From Desulfuromonadaceae bacterium (GTDB taxonomy: Bacteria > Desulfobacterota > Desulfuromonadia > Desulfuromonadales > JAHYIW01), in the NCBI GenBank assembly GCA_019429445.1, contig JAHYIW010000008.1, positions 1 through 64,000 of the forward strand: a DNA stretch of 64,000 nucleotides, in the 5' to 3' direction. Of this stretch, positions 50,612 through 60,824 are shown in pieces (positions within the stretch are counted from its first letter, which is position 1; the number at the start of each line of letters is the position of its first letter). A program made the position numbers and the translations under genes. The notes beneath the pieces were generated by a model. It saw nothing but the letters and a program-made list of their open reading frames with translations, had not been told where the DNA came from and searched no databases.

Positions 50612-51016
50612 TATTCCAGTAATCGGTCAGCTTGTTGCGGGTTTCCTGCCCCATCATCCGCTGCTGAATCCACTTTTCGCTGCGACCGTGTTGCTGCCAG
50701 TACTCTCTGGCACGGTCGAGGGAACGGTCCGGATCAGCCGCAGCAGGGTCTCGGGGCTGGCAACGTCGGTGAGATATTTCTTCTCGTCGGCGGCCTCCAG
50801 CTTCAGTCGGTTACATTTTGTAACCGACTCGTTTCCTTCTTTGTTCAGTCGGTTCTTGAGAACCTTTCAGTAATTGCGCGCTGCTTGAAAATCGTGGTTT
50901 TGCAGCAGCGCCTGAATGATATCGACGACTGAAAAATACCAGGTTTCGGCTTTCTCATCGTAAACCCGGCGAATTTTGTAGTCTTCGAAGCTGGCAGTTG
51001 ATTTTTCATCATGCAC
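50612..51016 (-). pseudogene. N-terminal and middle part of a BRO-type antirepressor
   Basis: Minus strand from GTG 51016: SFEDYKIRRVYDEKAETWYF then SVVDIIQALLQNHDFQAARNY, followed by TGA (50867-50869) in place of a Trp codon, then KVLKNRLNKEGNESV, KKYLTDVASPETLLRLIRTVP. A deletion near 50730 shifts the frame to DRSLDRAREYWQQHGRSEKW and GQETRNKLTDYW. The C terminus is found beyond abiE at 48874-49003. Inactive. Confidence 0.82.
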
Positions 51017-51055
51017 CTCGTTATAAGATGGAAAATTCAGGGCACGATACGCAAT

Positions 51056-52177
51056 TCACACAGAGGGTTTGCTTTCATCAGTCGCCTCATTGTTTTCTGC
51101 CCACTGCAGTGGCCGTATCAAGTCCTTGAAAAAGTTCCACTTCCCCGTAAGATGCTGGTAACGCCCGGCAACGATTCCAGGAGCAATCCCGAGTTCCGTA
51201 GCGAGCTGGATAATTTCTGCCCTTGATCCCAGGGTGGGGATGGTCACGTTGTATTTGGCCGGGATCAGGATCTCCGCAGCATATTGGTTCGCTCGCTCTT
51301 CGCGTGGATCGTCATGGCTCCCGTCATTGATCAGCAAATCCTTTTTGCTGTCGTGCAGCACATGGCCGGCCTCGTGGAAGAAAGAAAACCAGAACTTGTC
51401 TTCCCCCTTCCCCCTCAGGCACAGCAGGATCATCGCTTTGTCTGGTGTCAGCCACTTGGTCGCTCCGCTCCAAGGCACCTTTTTCATCTCGCGCACCGGC
51501 GCAACGGCAACGCCGGCTTCCGCGCACAGTCGCTTCATCTCAGGCTCGAAAACCTCCGCAGATTCGCGAGTCAGCTCGCGGATATGCTGCAAGGCCAGCT
51601 TGAACCGCGCTTTGTCGAAGGGTTGGCATTCAATGTCATGGGCCTGTAGTTCCCCCTGCCGAATCCAGGCAGAAGCATCGCCTGGCCGAGTTTCGAAACA
51701 GGGCGAGCGGCGTGCCGCAACGGCAGGGACGGCCCAGACCTTGGACCACGCCTTGACAGTGCCGACCCCGTAGAATTTCAGGACTTCCCGGAGCATAGAA
51801 ACCTTGTCTGGTTGAGATTCCAGGCAACCGCGATCAATCAACTCCTTGACCGGAATCGTTCTCAGCCATTTGATACTGTCTACCAAACGCTGCCGTTCTT
51901 CTGTCTTCGCAAGTTGCTCCCGGTACTCCGCCTCAAGATTGTTCCAGAATCGCGCCGGGACCCTGGTCACCAATTCCAGTCGATTGGCTGTCGTGTAGGA
52001 GATCGGCTGCTCGCCCTTGAAAATACGGATCAGGGTCTGCTCGGTCAGCTCAAGCCGCCGAGCGAGTTCCTTCTGGTTCATGTCCAGTGATGTCATTACC
52101 TCGGAGAGTGTTTCTCCAGGCGCTACTGCGTAATCAGGTTCGAACGAGTACTTCTTTTTTGCTTTCATTTTGTTCAT
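51056..52177 (-). CDS. HigA-like antitoxin fused to ImmA/IrrE metallopeptidase
   Basis: 373 residues. N-terminal XRE helix-turn-helix of the HigA type (VAPGETLSEVMTSLDMNQKELARRLELTEQTLIRIFKG), a middle domain, and a C-terminal ImmA/IrrE zinc peptidase (FWFSFFHEAGHVLHDSKKDL, EERANQYAAEILIP with HExxH-like HEAGH). Downstream of a HigB-like toxin. Such fusions act as antitoxins or as proteolysis-controlled repressors. ATG 52177 follows GAGGTGC. Confidence 0.88.
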   Translation of the reverse strand: MNKMKAKKKYSFEPDYAVAPGETLSEVMTSLDMNQKELARRLELTEQTLIRIFKGEQPISYTTANRLELVTRVPARFWNNLEAEYREQLAKTEERQRLVDSIKWLRTIPVKELIDRGCLESQPDKVSMLREVLKFYGVGTVKAWSKVWAVPAVAARRSPCFETRPGDASAWIRQGELQAHDIECQPFDKARFKLALQHIRELTRESAEVFEPEMKRLCAEAGVAVAPVREMKKVPWSGATKWLTPDKAMILLCLRGKGEDKFWFSFFHEAGHVLHDSKKDLLINDGSHDDPREERANQYAAEILIPAKYNVTIPTLGSRAEIIQLATELGIAPGIVAGRYQHLTGKWNFFKDLIRPLQWAENNEATDESKPSV

Positions 52178-52190
52178 TGTGCACCTCGTT

Positions 52191-52526
52191 TCAGTGCGTA
52201 TCTTCGATATCAATGATTTCTATTTCTTTGACCAGCGCCAGATCGATTCCTTCGTTGTTACGGTAGGGGGTCGAATCGTCAGCGGGGATGAAGAGCAGCC
52301 GATAGGGATGCTCCAGATCTACCGAAAATTGATCGGCACGATTCCCGGTCAGTTCATGGCATCGCGGTGGAGGAAGGTGTGAAATATCCGGCAATGCTTC
52401 TGCTGCCCTCAATTCCGCCATCAGTTGCTGAAGCTTGCGAGTCATTGCCTGACCCAGCTGCTTCTGCATCTCGCGCTGTTCGGAGCATAGTTTCTGTAAT
52501 TTCTTTGTTCTGAAGTATATCAGCAT
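52191..52526 (-). CDS. HigB/RelE-like toxin
   Basis: 111 residues: MLIYFRTKKLQKLCSEQREM, RKLQQLMAELRAAEALPDISHLPPPRCHELTGNRADQFSVDLEHPYRLLFIPA. This is the RelE/HigB killer-protein pattern, with the central C/R-H-x-L and final VDL..PYRL.F strands. Ends 13 bases before the HigA-like gene, the toxin-first order typical of higBA. Confidence 0.87.
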   Translation of the reverse strand: MLIYFRTKKLQKLCSEQREMQKQLGQAMTRKLQQLMAELRAAEALPDISHLPPPRCHELTGNRADQFSVDLEHPYRLLFIPADDSTPYRNNEGIDLALVKEIEIIDIEDTH

Positions 52527-52673
52527 CGGCTATAGACTCAAGACAAAAGTTAACATGTCATGTTAATAATAATCAAGACTACTGTCGAAAGAGTAAGGTG
52601 ACTGATTAAATCCTGAGAGTCGATCTCATTCCGCAGACTTCCCCCTTCCTTGATCCTCTGCCTGCACCTACGC

Positions 52674-52717
52674 AAAAAGCCGCACCGACTGTCATTAACA
52701 GTCGGTGCGGCTTTTTT
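52674..52717. terminator. bidirectional terminator
   Basis: AAAAAGCCGCACCGACTGT-cattaa-ACAGTCGGTGCGGCTTTTTT, a long perfect stem with T-runs on both strands. No gene ends right beside it, so it may be what is left of a lost gene or insulate the toxin-antitoxin patch from gluQ. Confidence 0.88.
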
Positions 52718-52887
52718 ATTGCTTCAACATAAAATGCAAAAGATCATACCCCTCTGGCGCCAGGTTCAACGCAGTCTAGTACCCTGCAACCCCTTTCATT
52801 CTTTCAAGCAAAAATGGCGGGCCGGTCAAGGGAGAGAATATTCATTCGCCGACGATTCGACGCTCGGCCCACGCGGTTTGCTTAACC

Positions 52888-52915
52888 ATCCAATTCGTTT
52901 TTGCGAATGCATCAA
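52888..52915. repeat. 28 bp sequence shared with 3.70 kb
   Basis: AATTCGTTTTTGCGAATGCA then TCAATC, differing at two positions from 3700-3725 (AATTCGTTTTTGCGAGTACA...). A dispersed short repeat; both copies are at edges of accessory patches. Confidence 0.6.
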
Positions 52916-52997
52916 TCGTGGATTGACAACACGTCGTTTCATCCGCCATCATGGCGAAGCAATGTTCAACCATCCGTGCTGATCTGAATCGTGAGAA

Positions 52998-53945
52998 ATG
53001 CCTGTTGCAATGACATCTGCCCGTGACCCACATCCGACAGTCGGGCGCTTCGCCCCCAGCCCCAGCGGACCCCTGCACTGGGGTTCGCTGGTGGCGGCGG
53101 TGGGGAGTTATTGTCTGGCGCGGCGCGGCGGCGGGCGCTGGCTGGTGCGGATCGACGACCTCGATACGCCGCGGGTGGTAACGGGGGCGGCGGACGAGAT
53201 TTTGCGGACGCTGGAACGACTCGGCATGGAGTGGGACGGAGAAATCGTCTGGCAAAGTCGGCGGACGGGGGCGTATGCGGCGGCGGTGGAAGAGCTGCGT
53301 GCGCAGGGGATGGTTTTTGCTTGTGGCTGTTCACGCAAGGAAATCCTTGCCAGTGCGCCGCAAGCGAGTGAAGAAGGACCGGTCTACCCAGGGACATGCC
53401 GCGCCGGGCTGCCGCCGGGGCATGTGGAGCGGGCGTTGCGTCTGCGGGTTACGAGCAGCCCGGTGGTCTTTGTCGACGGGGTGTTCGGGCGTTGCGTTCA
53501 GAATCTGGCTGCGGAAGTGGGTGATTTTGTGATGCGTCGCGCAGACGGGATTTTTTCCTATCAGCTCGCCTGTGTGGTCGACGATGCCGCCGCCGGGATC
53601 AATCAAGTGGTGCGTGGCGCAGATCTGCTCGGTTCGACGCCCCGCCAGATTTATCTGTACAAATGTCTCGGCCTGACTCCCCCCGCCTATCTTCATCTGC
53701 CACTGGCGCTGGCAGTTAACGGCGAAAAACTCAGCAAACGTCATGGAGATGTTGCCGATCTGGCGCTGCACTCGGGAGGGGTGCTGATTCGCGACACACT
53801 TCTTTTCCTTGGCCAGGAACCGGCGCCAGAGCTAACCGGAGCATCCGCTGCCGAAGTGCTGGCGTGGGGCTGCGCCAACTTTCAAATTTCTACGATCCCT
53901 GCGCTGGCGCGGGTATGGGGAGTACCGCCGGAATCGGCATCATAA
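52998..53945 (+). CDS. gluQ: glutamyl-Q tRNA(Asp) synthetase
   Basis: 315 residues, GluRS-like catalytic core without anticodon-binding domain: GRFAPSPSGPLHWGSLVAAVGSY, RIDDLDTPR, zinc site CGCSRK ... YPGTCR, and NGEKLSKRHGD (KMSKS-type). It glutamylates queuosine in tRNA-Asp. ATG 52998 or 53010. Here it stands at the boundary between the accessory patch and the housekeeping block. Confidence 0.92.
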   Translation: MPVAMTSARDPHPTVGRFAPSPSGPLHWGSLVAAVGSYCLARRGGGRWLVRIDDLDTPRVVTGAADEILRTLERLGMEWDGEIVWQSRRTGAYAAAVEELRAQGMVFACGCSRKEILASAPQASEEGPVYPGTCRAGLPPGHVERALRLRVTSSPVVFVDGVFGRCVQNLAAEVGDFVMRRADGIFSYQLACVVDDAAAGINQVVRGADLLGSTPRQIYLYKCLGLTPPAYLHLPLALAVNGEKLSKRHGDVADLALHSGGVLIRDTLLFLGQEPAPELTGASAAEVLAWGCANFQISTIPALARVWGVPPESAS

Positions 53946-54011
53946 CCGTTTCCCTTGGGCGGCTTTTCCGCTAGACTACAAGGAACCCGATTGAATAACA
54001 GGAGGATTGCC

Positions 54012-54818
54012 ATGCGTTGGATGTTGATTGCGCTGCTGAGTTCCGCTTTGCTGCTGAGTGGGTGCGCGGAAAAATTTTACAAAGTATCCAAGGATGAATA
54101 CCGGGTGCGTGTCCAGACCCTTGGGGTGCTGCCGTTATTGATCGATACCGACTCGCTGAAGATTTATCCCGAAGCCGGGGAACTGGCGAAGGTGCTGATG
54201 AAAAACAATCTGGGCAAGGAAGCACGACTGGTCGAGATGTTGCGCAAGGTTAAAGGCTATTTTGATATCCGTGAAATTGTCGGCGATCCGGCGGCGCTGT
54301 ATCAACGGCTGGTGACCAGAGGCGCGATGAACGACCGGGAACCGTTTTTCCGCAGCTACCGGTTTGATCCGCTGGTGGTTCGGGAGCTGGCTGATCGCAA
54401 CGGCGTCGATGGGCTGCTGATCATCATTGTCAACGGCGTGACGCGCGGTGAAAAACGTTGGGATCGTACCAACCTCAGCTATTTGCATGCCGATTTTGAC
54501 ATGCTGCTGGCGACTGCGGCGGTGGCGACGGTCAGCGGTGACGTGCTCTGGGAGTTTCCCGGTTATGCCACGGAGCCGTTTTTGCCATTGCAGTATCCCA
54601 ACTTTGACAAAGCCTATTATAATCTGGCAACGCGGGTTGATATCGAGGATATCTCTGTCGACGGGATCAATCGCCTGTTGACCGAACCGGATCGGGTAAT
54701 TTTTGGTGGCACCAATTATTCGCGCCGTTACCGGGAGCTGTTCGACCGATTAACCAGTGCATTAAAGCCGGGCGGTCAGTTGCAGAGTCTTCCGGTGGCC
54801 CCTGCTACGGCCCAGTAG
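54012..54818 (+). CDS. uncharacterised lipoprotein
   Basis: 268 residues. Lipobox LLLSGC at residues ~15-20 makes it a membrane-anchored lipoprotein. The mature part is mixed alpha/beta: LGVLPLLIDTDSL, FDPLVVRELADRNGVDGLLIIIVNGV, VSGDVLWEFPGYATEPF. CAGGAGG lies before ATG 54012. I do not recognise a named family with confidence. Confidence 0.85.
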   Translation: MRWMLIALLSSALLLSGCAEKFYKVSKDEYRVRVQTLGVLPLLIDTDSLKIYPEAGELAKVLMKNNLGKEARLVEMLRKVKGYFDIREIVGDPAALYQRLVTRGAMNDREPFFRSYRFDPLVVRELADRNGVDGLLIIIVNGVTRGEKRWDRTNLSYLHADFDMLLATAAVATVSGDVLWEFPGYATEPFLPLQYPNFDKAYYNLATRVDIEDISVDGINRLLTEPDRVIFGGTNYSRRYRELFDRLTSALKPGGQLQSLPVAPATAQ

Positions 54819-54828
54819 ACATTTTTCA

Positions 54829-54868
54829 AAAGCGGCATTCACGCGCCCCCGGTGGATGCCGCTTTTTC
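54829..54868 (+). terminator. terminator after the lipoprotein gene
   Basis: AAGCGGCATTCACgcgcccccgGTGGATGCCGCTTTTTCTG, a stem with T-run 11 bases after the stop. Confidence 0.85.
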
Positions 54869-54899
54869 TGGCAAAAGGAAGAAAAAACGACAATAGCAG

Positions 54900-54928
54900 T
54901 TGACACAGCCTGTTAAAGCAGGTACATA
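54900..54928 (+). promoter_or_regulatory. candidate rho promoter
   Basis: TTGACA, 17 bases, TACATA. The -35 is consensus, the -10 weak; a second TTGACA is at 55095. Either would leave a long rho leader, in line with known rho autoregulation. No gene is seen in 54869-55209. Confidence 0.3.
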
Positions 54929-55209
54929 AAAGCTGAAGCTACAACATTTCAAGCCTACGTACGAGACCCTTTCACAAAATCTGACAATCAATATCCGGAA
55001 AAGCGAGTGACAATGAGCAACGCGTAAACGCGCGTTAACCCCATAGTGAACTTCTAAATACCCGAAATCAAATCGAGCAGGAAAACTACCAAAGTTTGAC
55101 AAATACATAAGTGAATTAGCGATGTTCGGCGGTGCCGGGCATATTGTCATGTCATTTGCGTGATGCCGTTTTGCGGTGCGCGGGATGCTGTGATGACCAA
55201 GGAGCAGGA

Positions 55210-56454
55210 ATGAACCTGAAAGAACTGAAAGAGAAAAAAGCGACGGAACTGGCGGAACTGGCCATCAGCCTCAAGGTTGAGGGAACCTCGGGGATGCGCA
55301 AGCAGGATCTGATTTTTTCGATCCTCAACGCTTCGGCCAAGAACGGCGAAATTTCGGGTGAAGGAGTGCTGGAAATCCTCCCTGACGGTTTCGGCTTTTT
55401 ACGCGCTCCCGATGCCAACTATCTCCCCGGTCCTGACGATATCTACGTCTCTCCGTCGCAGATTCGGCGTTTCAACCTGCGCACCGGCGATACGGTGTCC
55501 GGGCAAATCCGTCCGCCCAAGGAAGGGGAGCGTTACTTTGCCCTGCTCAAGGTGTCCGAGGTTAACTACGAGGACCCGGCGGTGGCACGACGCAAGACCC
55601 TGTTTGACAATCTGACGCCCCTTTATCCCGAAGAACGAATTATCCTCGAAACGACAGCCGACAATCTGTCCGCCCGGGTCATCGACCTGGCAACGCCGGT
55701 CGGCAAAGGGCAACGCGCGCTGATCGTTGCGCCACCACGCACCGGCAAGACGATGCTGATGCAGAACATTGCCAACTCGATAACCGCCAATCACCCTGAA
55801 ATTTATCTGATCGTCCTGCTGATTGACGAGCGCCCGGAAGAAGTCACCGACATGCAGCGTAACGTCAACGGCGAAGTGATCTCCTCGACCTTTGACGAAC
55901 CGGCTTCACGCCACGTCCAGGTGGCCGAGATGGTTATCGAAAAAGCGCGGCGGCTGGTCGAGCACAAGCGCGACGTGGTGATTCTGCTCGATTCCATCAC
56001 GCGTCTGGCGCGGGCGTATAATACGGTCGTGCCCCCTTCCGGCAAGATTCTTTCCGGCGGGGTCGATTCAAATGCCCTGCACAAACCGAAGCGCTTTTTC
56101 GGTGCCGCGCGTAATATCGAAGAGGGGGGCAGCCTGACGATTATCGCGACGGCGCTGATCGATACCGGCAGCAAGATGGACGAAGTTATCTTTGAGGAAT
56201 TCAAGGGCACCGGCAATATGGAATTGCAACTTGATCGGCGGCTGGTCGACAAGCGAACCTTCCCCGCGATCGACATCAATAAATCGGGGACCCGCCGTGA
56301 GGAACTCCTCCTCGATCAGACCTCCCTGCAACGGATCTGGTTGTTGCGTAAAATTCTTTCGTCGATGAACGCCGTTGACGGCATGGAGTTTCTGCTCGAC
56401 AAGCTCTCTGAAACCAAAAGCAATCAGGAGTTTTTTGACTCGATGAATCAATAA
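55210..56454 (+). CDS. rho: transcription termination factor Rho
   Basis: 414 residues: [21 protein letters not shown] (N-terminal helical domain), RNA-binding OSB domain ([44 protein letters not shown]), Walker [28 protein letters not shown], Walker [17 protein letters not shown], and Q/R loops. Hexameric RNA helicase that ends transcription. AAGGAG precedes ATG 55210. No insertion domain is present. Confidence 0.97.
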   Translation: MNLKELKEKKATELAELAISLKVEGTSGMRKQDLIFSILNASAKNGEISGEGVLEILPDGFGFLRAPDANYLPGPDDIYVSPSQIRRFNLRTGDTVSGQIRPPKEGERYFALLKVSEVNYEDPAVARRKTLFDNLTPLYPEERIILETTADNLSARVIDLATPVGKGQRALIVAPPRTGKTMLMQNIANSITANHPEIYLIVLLIDERPEEVTDMQRNVNGEVISSTFDEPASRHVQVAEMVIEKARRLVEHKRDVVILLDSITRLARAYNTVVPPSGKILSGGVDSNALHKPKRFFGAARNIEEGGSLTIIATALIDTGSKMDEVIFEEFKGTGNMELQLDRRLVDKRTFPAIDINKSGTRREELLLDQTSLQRIWLLRKILSSMNAVDGMEFLLDKLSETKSNQEFFDSMNQ

Positions 56455-56563
56455 TAGGGGAACAAGAAAAATCTTGCATAAAGCGGACATAAATGCTATT
56501 TGTCCGCACTTGACGATACCAACTTAAGGTCTGTGCCAAGCCAGACCGCAAGGAGCAATGATC

Positions 56564-56767
56564 ATGAAACCGGAAATTCACCCGAAATATGAGGAAATCA
56601 CTGTCAAGTGTCACTGCGGTGAAACATTTACCACTCGTTCGACCAAGATGGATGGGATTACGACTGAAGTTTGTTCCGCCTGCCACCCGTTTTACACCGG
56701 CAAGCAAAAGTTGCTCGATACCGCTGGCCGGATCGAACGCTTCCGCAAGAAGTACGCAAAAAACTAG
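56564..56767 (+). CDS. rpmE: 50S ribosomal protein L31 (zinc form)
   Basis: 67 residues: [56 protein letters not shown]. The four Cys (CxC and CxxC) show the zinc-binding C+ paralog. ATG 56564 gives eight bases after AAGGAG; the ATG six bases earlier is too close to it. Confidence 0.97.
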   Translation: MKPEIHPKYEEITVKCHCGETFTTRSTKMDGITTEVCSACHPFYTGKQKLLDTAGRIERFRKKYAKN

Positions 56768-56775
56768 GCACGCGC

Positions 56776-56808
56776 GAGAAACGGCCGCAATGGCCGTTTC
56801 TTTTTTGC
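56776..56808 (+). terminator. rpmE: terminator after rpmE
   Basis: GAGAAACGGCC-gcaat-GGCCGTTTCTTTTTTGC, stem and T-run immediately after the stop. Confidence 0.9.
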
Positions 56809-56863
56809 AGCACTCTCTCCCGGTCCGGGCTCAGGCCGGATCGGTCGTAAGCGACGGAATCCG

Positions 56864-57550
56864 ATGCGTGTTCAGCTGCTGACCCATACCCCCGATCCGG
56901 AACAGGTGGTTGCCGCCGCCGCACGGCTGTGTTATTCTGCCTCCTCCATCGATCAATTGCTCGCCAAAAGTCGCAACGACCGCGAAGTTCTGTTACGCAA
57001 GATTGTTGAGCTCGGGCATCTTTCGGTTCTTGAACACGCGACGTTTTCCTTCGGGGCCGAAGGGATCAGTCGTGCCTGCTCCCACCAGTTGGTTCGCCAC
57101 CGGATTGCCTCATATTCCCAGCAGAGTCAGCGTTACGTTGCCCACCAGGAGCGCTTTGAGGCCGTCACCCCGGAGACCATCAATGCCCGGCCAGAACTGG
57201 CGGAGCGTTATCACCGGCTGCTCGACGAGATCCACACGGTTTACACGGAACTGCTGGCGGCGGATATCCCGGCGGAGGATGCCCGTTTTGTGTTGCCAAA
57301 TGCGGCTGCGACCAAGATCGTGATCAGCATGAATGGTCGCGAACTGCTGCATTTTTTCTCGCTTCGTTGTTGTCGCCGGGCACAGTGGGAGATTCGTGCA
57401 CTGGCGATTGAGATGTTGCGAGCGGTCCGTCCGGTCGCGCCGTTGCTTTTCGGCCAGGCGGGACCAGGTTGCTTGCGTGGTGCCTGTCCCGAAGGGACGA
57501 TGACTTGCGGTGAAATCGGTGCCGTACGCCAGGAATTTTCGAAACTCTAA
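56864..57550 (+). CDS. thyX: FAD-dependent thymidylate synthase
   Basis: 228 residues: [21 protein letters not shown], the ThyX motif [52 protein letters not shown]. It makes dTMP with methylene-tetrahydrofolate and FAD. Leads a likely unit with prfA and prmC. Confidence 0.95.
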   Translation: MRVQLLTHTPDPEQVVAAAARLCYSASSIDQLLAKSRNDREVLLRKIVELGHLSVLEHATFSFGAEGISRACSHQLVRHRIASYSQQSQRYVAHQERFEAVTPETINARPELAERYHRLLDEIHTVYTELLAADIPAEDARFVLPNAAATKIVISMNGRELLHFFSLRCCRRAQWEIRALAIEMLRAVRPVAPLLFGQAGPGCLRGACPEGTMTCGEIGAVRQEFSKL

Positions 57551-57582
57551 CATTTGCGCTGTGCTGGTGCCCCTGTCTATCT

Positions 57583-58653
57583 ATGTTTACCAAACTGGAA
57601 GAAGTCGTTGATCGGTTCCGTGAAGTGGAGGGGCTGTTGTCTGATCCGACGGCGGTCGCCAATCAGCAGAAATTTCGCGAACTGACCAGGGAACACGCCA
57701 ATCTGGCGGAAATGGTCGAGGTCTACGCCCGTTACCGCAAGGTTTGTGCTGATATCGATGGCAACCGTGAACTGCTCAAAGAGAGCGACGCCGAGATGCG
57801 CGAGCTGGCGCAACTGGAACTGCCGGGGCTGGAGGCACGCAAGGCGGAGCTCGAAGAACACCTCAAATTGCTCCTTTTGCCGACCGATCCCAACGACGAA
57901 AAGAATATTATCCTCGAAATCCGTGCGGGCACCGGCGGTGAAGAAGCGGCCCTTTTTGCAGCGGATCTGTTTCGCATGTATTCGCGCTACGCTGAGACCC
58001 GGCGCTGGAAAGTCGAGATCTTAAGTACCTCCGAGGCCGATGCCGGCGGATACAAGGAAGTGATCGCGATGATCAGCGGGGTGCGGGTCTACTCACGCCT
58101 GAAATACGAAAGCGGAACCCATCGGGTGCAGCGGGTTCCCGAGACCGAAACCCAGGGGCGCATTCACACCTCTGCCTGTACCGTGGCGGTCTTGCCGGAA
58201 GCCGAAGATGTTGATGTCGACATTGAAATGACAGACTTGCGGATTGATGTTTTCCGTTCCTCCGGGTCGGGGGGGCAGCACGTCAACAAGACCGAGTCGG
58301 CGATTCGGATTACCCATCTGCCGTCCGGGCTGGTGGTTAGTTGTCAGGATGGGAAGTCACAGCACAAAAACAAGGCTCAAGCGCTTAAAGTGCTGAAATC
58401 ACGGCTCTTCGAGCAGATGCAGGCGGAGCAGGATGCAGCGACTGCGGCAGATCGCAAAAGTCAGGTCGGCAGTGGCGACCGCAGCGAGCGCATCCGGACC
58501 TACAATTTCCCGCAGGGGCGATGTACCGATCATCGCATCGGTTTGACGCTCTACAAGCTTGACCAGATCATGCAGGGCAGCCTTGGTGAAGTCCTCGATG
58601 CGCTGGCGACACATTATCAAGCCGCAGCATTGAGTCGCCAGCAGGGGGAGTAG
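57583..58653 (+). CDS. prfA: peptide chain release factor 1
   Basis: 356 residues: domain 3 GGQ motif in [28 protein letters not shown], peptide anticodon-like region [34 protein letters not shown]-terminal [14 protein letters not shown]. Recognises UAA and UAG. The Gln of GGQ is the target of PrmC, next gene. Confidence 0.97.
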   Translation: MFTKLEEVVDRFREVEGLLSDPTAVANQQKFRELTREHANLAEMVEVYARYRKVCADIDGNRELLKESDAEMRELAQLELPGLEARKAELEEHLKLLLLPTDPNDEKNIILEIRAGTGGEEAALFAADLFRMYSRYAETRRWKVEILSTSEADAGGYKEVIAMISGVRVYSRLKYESGTHRVQRVPETETQGRIHTSACTVAVLPEAEDVDVDIEMTDLRIDVFRSSGSGGQHVNKTESAIRITHLPSGLVVSCQDGKSQHKNKAQALKVLKSRLFEQMQAEQDAATAADRKSQVGSGDRSERIRTYNFPQGRCTDHRIGLTLYKLDQIMQGSLGEVLDALATHYQAAALSRQQGE

Positions 58654-58655
58654 GT

Positions 58656-59543
58656 TTGGTCGAAACCTGGACGCTTTTGAATCTGCTGAAATCGACCGCG
58701 AGCTATCTGGACGGGCGCGGCATTGCCGGGGGACGTCGCGACGCCGAACTTTTACTGGGTCAGGTGCTGAAGCTTGATCGGGTTGGCCTCTATCTCAATT
58801 TTGAACGACCGGTAACGGTGGCGGAACTTGATACTTACCGGGAACTGGTGCGCCGCCGCGCGGCGCGCGAGCCATTACAGTATATCCTTGGTGAAACGGA
58901 GTTCTGGTCGTTGCCGTTGCGGGTGACCCCGGCGGTGCTGGTTCCGCGCAGCGACACCGAGGTGTTAGTAGAAGAAGCGTTGCAGCGTTTGCCGGCCAGC
59001 GGGAACTGCCTTGATATCGGCACCGGCAGCGGTGCGATTGCGATTGCGCTTGCCCATGAACGTCCCGCAGCGTCCTTCACTGCGATCGATATTGATCCGG
59101 CGGCACTCGCTGTCGCGCGGGACAATGCGGAACGGCATGCGGTCAGCGGGCGGATCGCGTTTGCCGAAGGGGATTTATTTCAACTCGCGGCAGGATGCTT
59201 CGATCTGATCGTTTCCAATCCGCCCTATATCCGCTGTGGCGATCTGGCCGGTTTAATGCCGGAGGTGCGTGATTTTGAGCCCCGCCGGGCTCTCGACGGG
59301 GGCGAGGATGGTTTGGATGCGTATCGGGCGTTGACCCGTCAGGCCCCTGCCCGGCTCAACTTTGGCGGCTGGCTGCTGGTCGAGATCGGGATTGATCAGG
59401 CCGCGGCAGTACGCGAACTGTTCACCGCCGCCGGTTTTACCGATATTTTTATGCGTGCTGATTATGCCGGGATTGACCGGGTCATAGGTGGCCGGGTGGG
59501 GAGTGATCGCGGTACTGAAATTTCAGGATGTTGTCTTGACTAG
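58656..59543 (+). CDS. prmC: release factor glutamine methyltransferase
   Basis: 295 residues: N-terminal helical domain (GRRDAELLLGQVL), SAM fold (VLVPRSDTEVLVEEAL, CLDIGTGSGAIAIALAHERP, ATAIDIDP-type), NPPYI catalytic motif. Methylates GGQ of RF1/RF2. TTG start 58656 with GGGGGAG eight bases before; two bases past the prfA stop. Confidence 0.94.
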   Translation: MVETWTLLNLLKSTASYLDGRGIAGGRRDAELLLGQVLKLDRVGLYLNFERPVTVAELDTYRELVRRRAAREPLQYILGETEFWSLPLRVTPAVLVPRSDTEVLVEEALQRLPASGNCLDIGTGSGAIAIALAHERPAASFTAIDIDPAALAVARDNAERHAVSGRIAFAEGDLFQLAAGCFDLIVSNPPYIRCGDLAGLMPEVRDFEPRRALDGGEDGLDAYRALTRQAPARLNFGGWLLVEIGIDQAAAVRELFTAAGFTDIFMRADYAGIDRVIGGRVGSDRGTEISGCCLD

Positions 59544-59549
59544 GGTGCA

Positions 59550-60824
59550 ATGGATAAAATAGTTATTCACGGCGGGCGGCCATTGACCGGGGAGGTGGCC
59601 ATCAGCGGTGCAAAAAATTCTGCCTTGCCCCTGCTTTTCGCGACGTTGCTGGCCTCCGGCATCCATCGTCTGCGCAATGTGCCGCAGCTGCGCGATATCG
59701 ATACCGTGGAGAAATTGCTGACCGGTTTCGGTGCCCAGATTGTCGCTGACCGGAACAGTCTGGAGATCGATGCCGGTGCGATTGCGAGCCTCGAAGCGCC
59801 GTACGAACTGGTACGGACAATGCGCGCCTCGGTGCTGGCGTTGGGCCCGTTGCTGGCCCGTTTCGGTCGAGCGCGGGTCAGTCTGCCGGGAGGATGCGCC
59901 ATCGGTGCACGACCGATTAATCTGCACCTGAAGGGGCTGGAAGCCCTCGGCGCGGAAATCACCCTTGATCATGGCTATGTCGAGGCCAAGGCGACGCAAC
60001 TGCGCGGAGCACCGATCTATCTTGACATGCCGTCGGTTGGCGCGACAGAAAATCTGCTGATGACGGCGACCCTCGCGCAGGGGGAAACGATCCTCGAAAA
60101 TGCCGCGTGTGAGCCGGAGATTGTTGACCTGGCTAACGCACTGCGCGATATGGGCGCGGTGATCGAAGGGGATGGCAGTGATAAAATTCACATTCAGGGG
60201 GTCGATGCCCTGGCACCCCTCGATTATCAGGTGATGCCCGACCGGATTGAGGCGGGAACATTTATGATTGCCGCAGCGATCACCGGGGGCAATATCCTGC
60301 TGCGCGGCTGCACCCTGGAACATCAGGACGCGCTGGTCAGCAAGCTGCACCAGGCGGGGGTCAATGTCGAGCTGGTCGCAGACGGCGTAAGGGTGCGCGG
60401 ACCGCAGCAGCTTGAGCCGGTCAATATCAAAACCTTGCCTCATCCCGGCTTTCCAACCGACATGCAGGCGCAGTTTATGGCACTGATGAGTTTGGCCGGG
60501 GGGACGAGCACAATTACCGAGACGGTGTTCGAAAATCGCTTCATGCACGTCTGCGAGCTGCAACGGATGGGAGCGAATATTTCCATCGATGGCCGCTGTG
60601 CGACGGTGCGCGGGGTGCGCGAACTGCTCGGTGCGCCGGTCATGGCGACCGATCTGCGTGCCAGCGCCAGCCTGATTCTGGCCGGGTTGGCAGCGGATAA
60701 TACGACTGAAATTTCGCGTATCTATCATCTGGATCGCGGCTACGAACGGATCGAAGAAAAGTTGCAGGGCCTCGGTGCGGATATTCGCCGGGTCGCTGAA
60801 AATAAAAGGTTGAAAAATGAGTGA
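59550..60824 (+). CDS. murA: UDP-N-acetylglucosamine 1-carboxyvinyltransferase
   Basis: 424 residues: [22 protein letters not shown] with the conserved Lys, [26 protein letters not shown] with the fosfomycin-reactive Cys, and C-terminal [13 protein letters not shown]. First committed step of peptidoglycan synthesis. Six bases after prmC and overlapping hisG by eight bases. Confidence 0.96.
   Translation: MDKIVIHGGRPLTGEVAISGAKNSALPLLFATLLASGIHRLRNVPQLRDIDTVEKLLTGFGAQIVADRNSLEIDAGAIASLEAPYELVRTMRASVLALGPLLARFGRARVSLPGGCAIGARPINLHLKGLEALGAEITLDHGYVEAKATQLRGAPIYLDMPSVGATENLLMTATLAQGETILENAACEPEIVDLANALRDMGAVIEGDGSDKIHIQGVDALAPLDYQVMPDRIEAGTFMIAAAITGGNILLRGCTLEHQDALVSKLHQAGVNVELVADGVRVRGPQQLEPVNIKTLPHPGFPTDMQAQFMALMSLAGGTSTITETVFENRFMHVCELQRMGANISIDGRCATVRGVRELLGAPVMATDLRASASLILAGLAADNTTEISRIYHLDRGYERIEEKLQGLGADIRRVAENKRLKNE

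Larger units (their letters stand above)
52527..52997. other. gene-free stretch
   Basis: Holds the strong hairpin at 52674-52717 and a sequence shared with 3.70 kb; no gene or integrase is seen. Confidence 0.5.
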
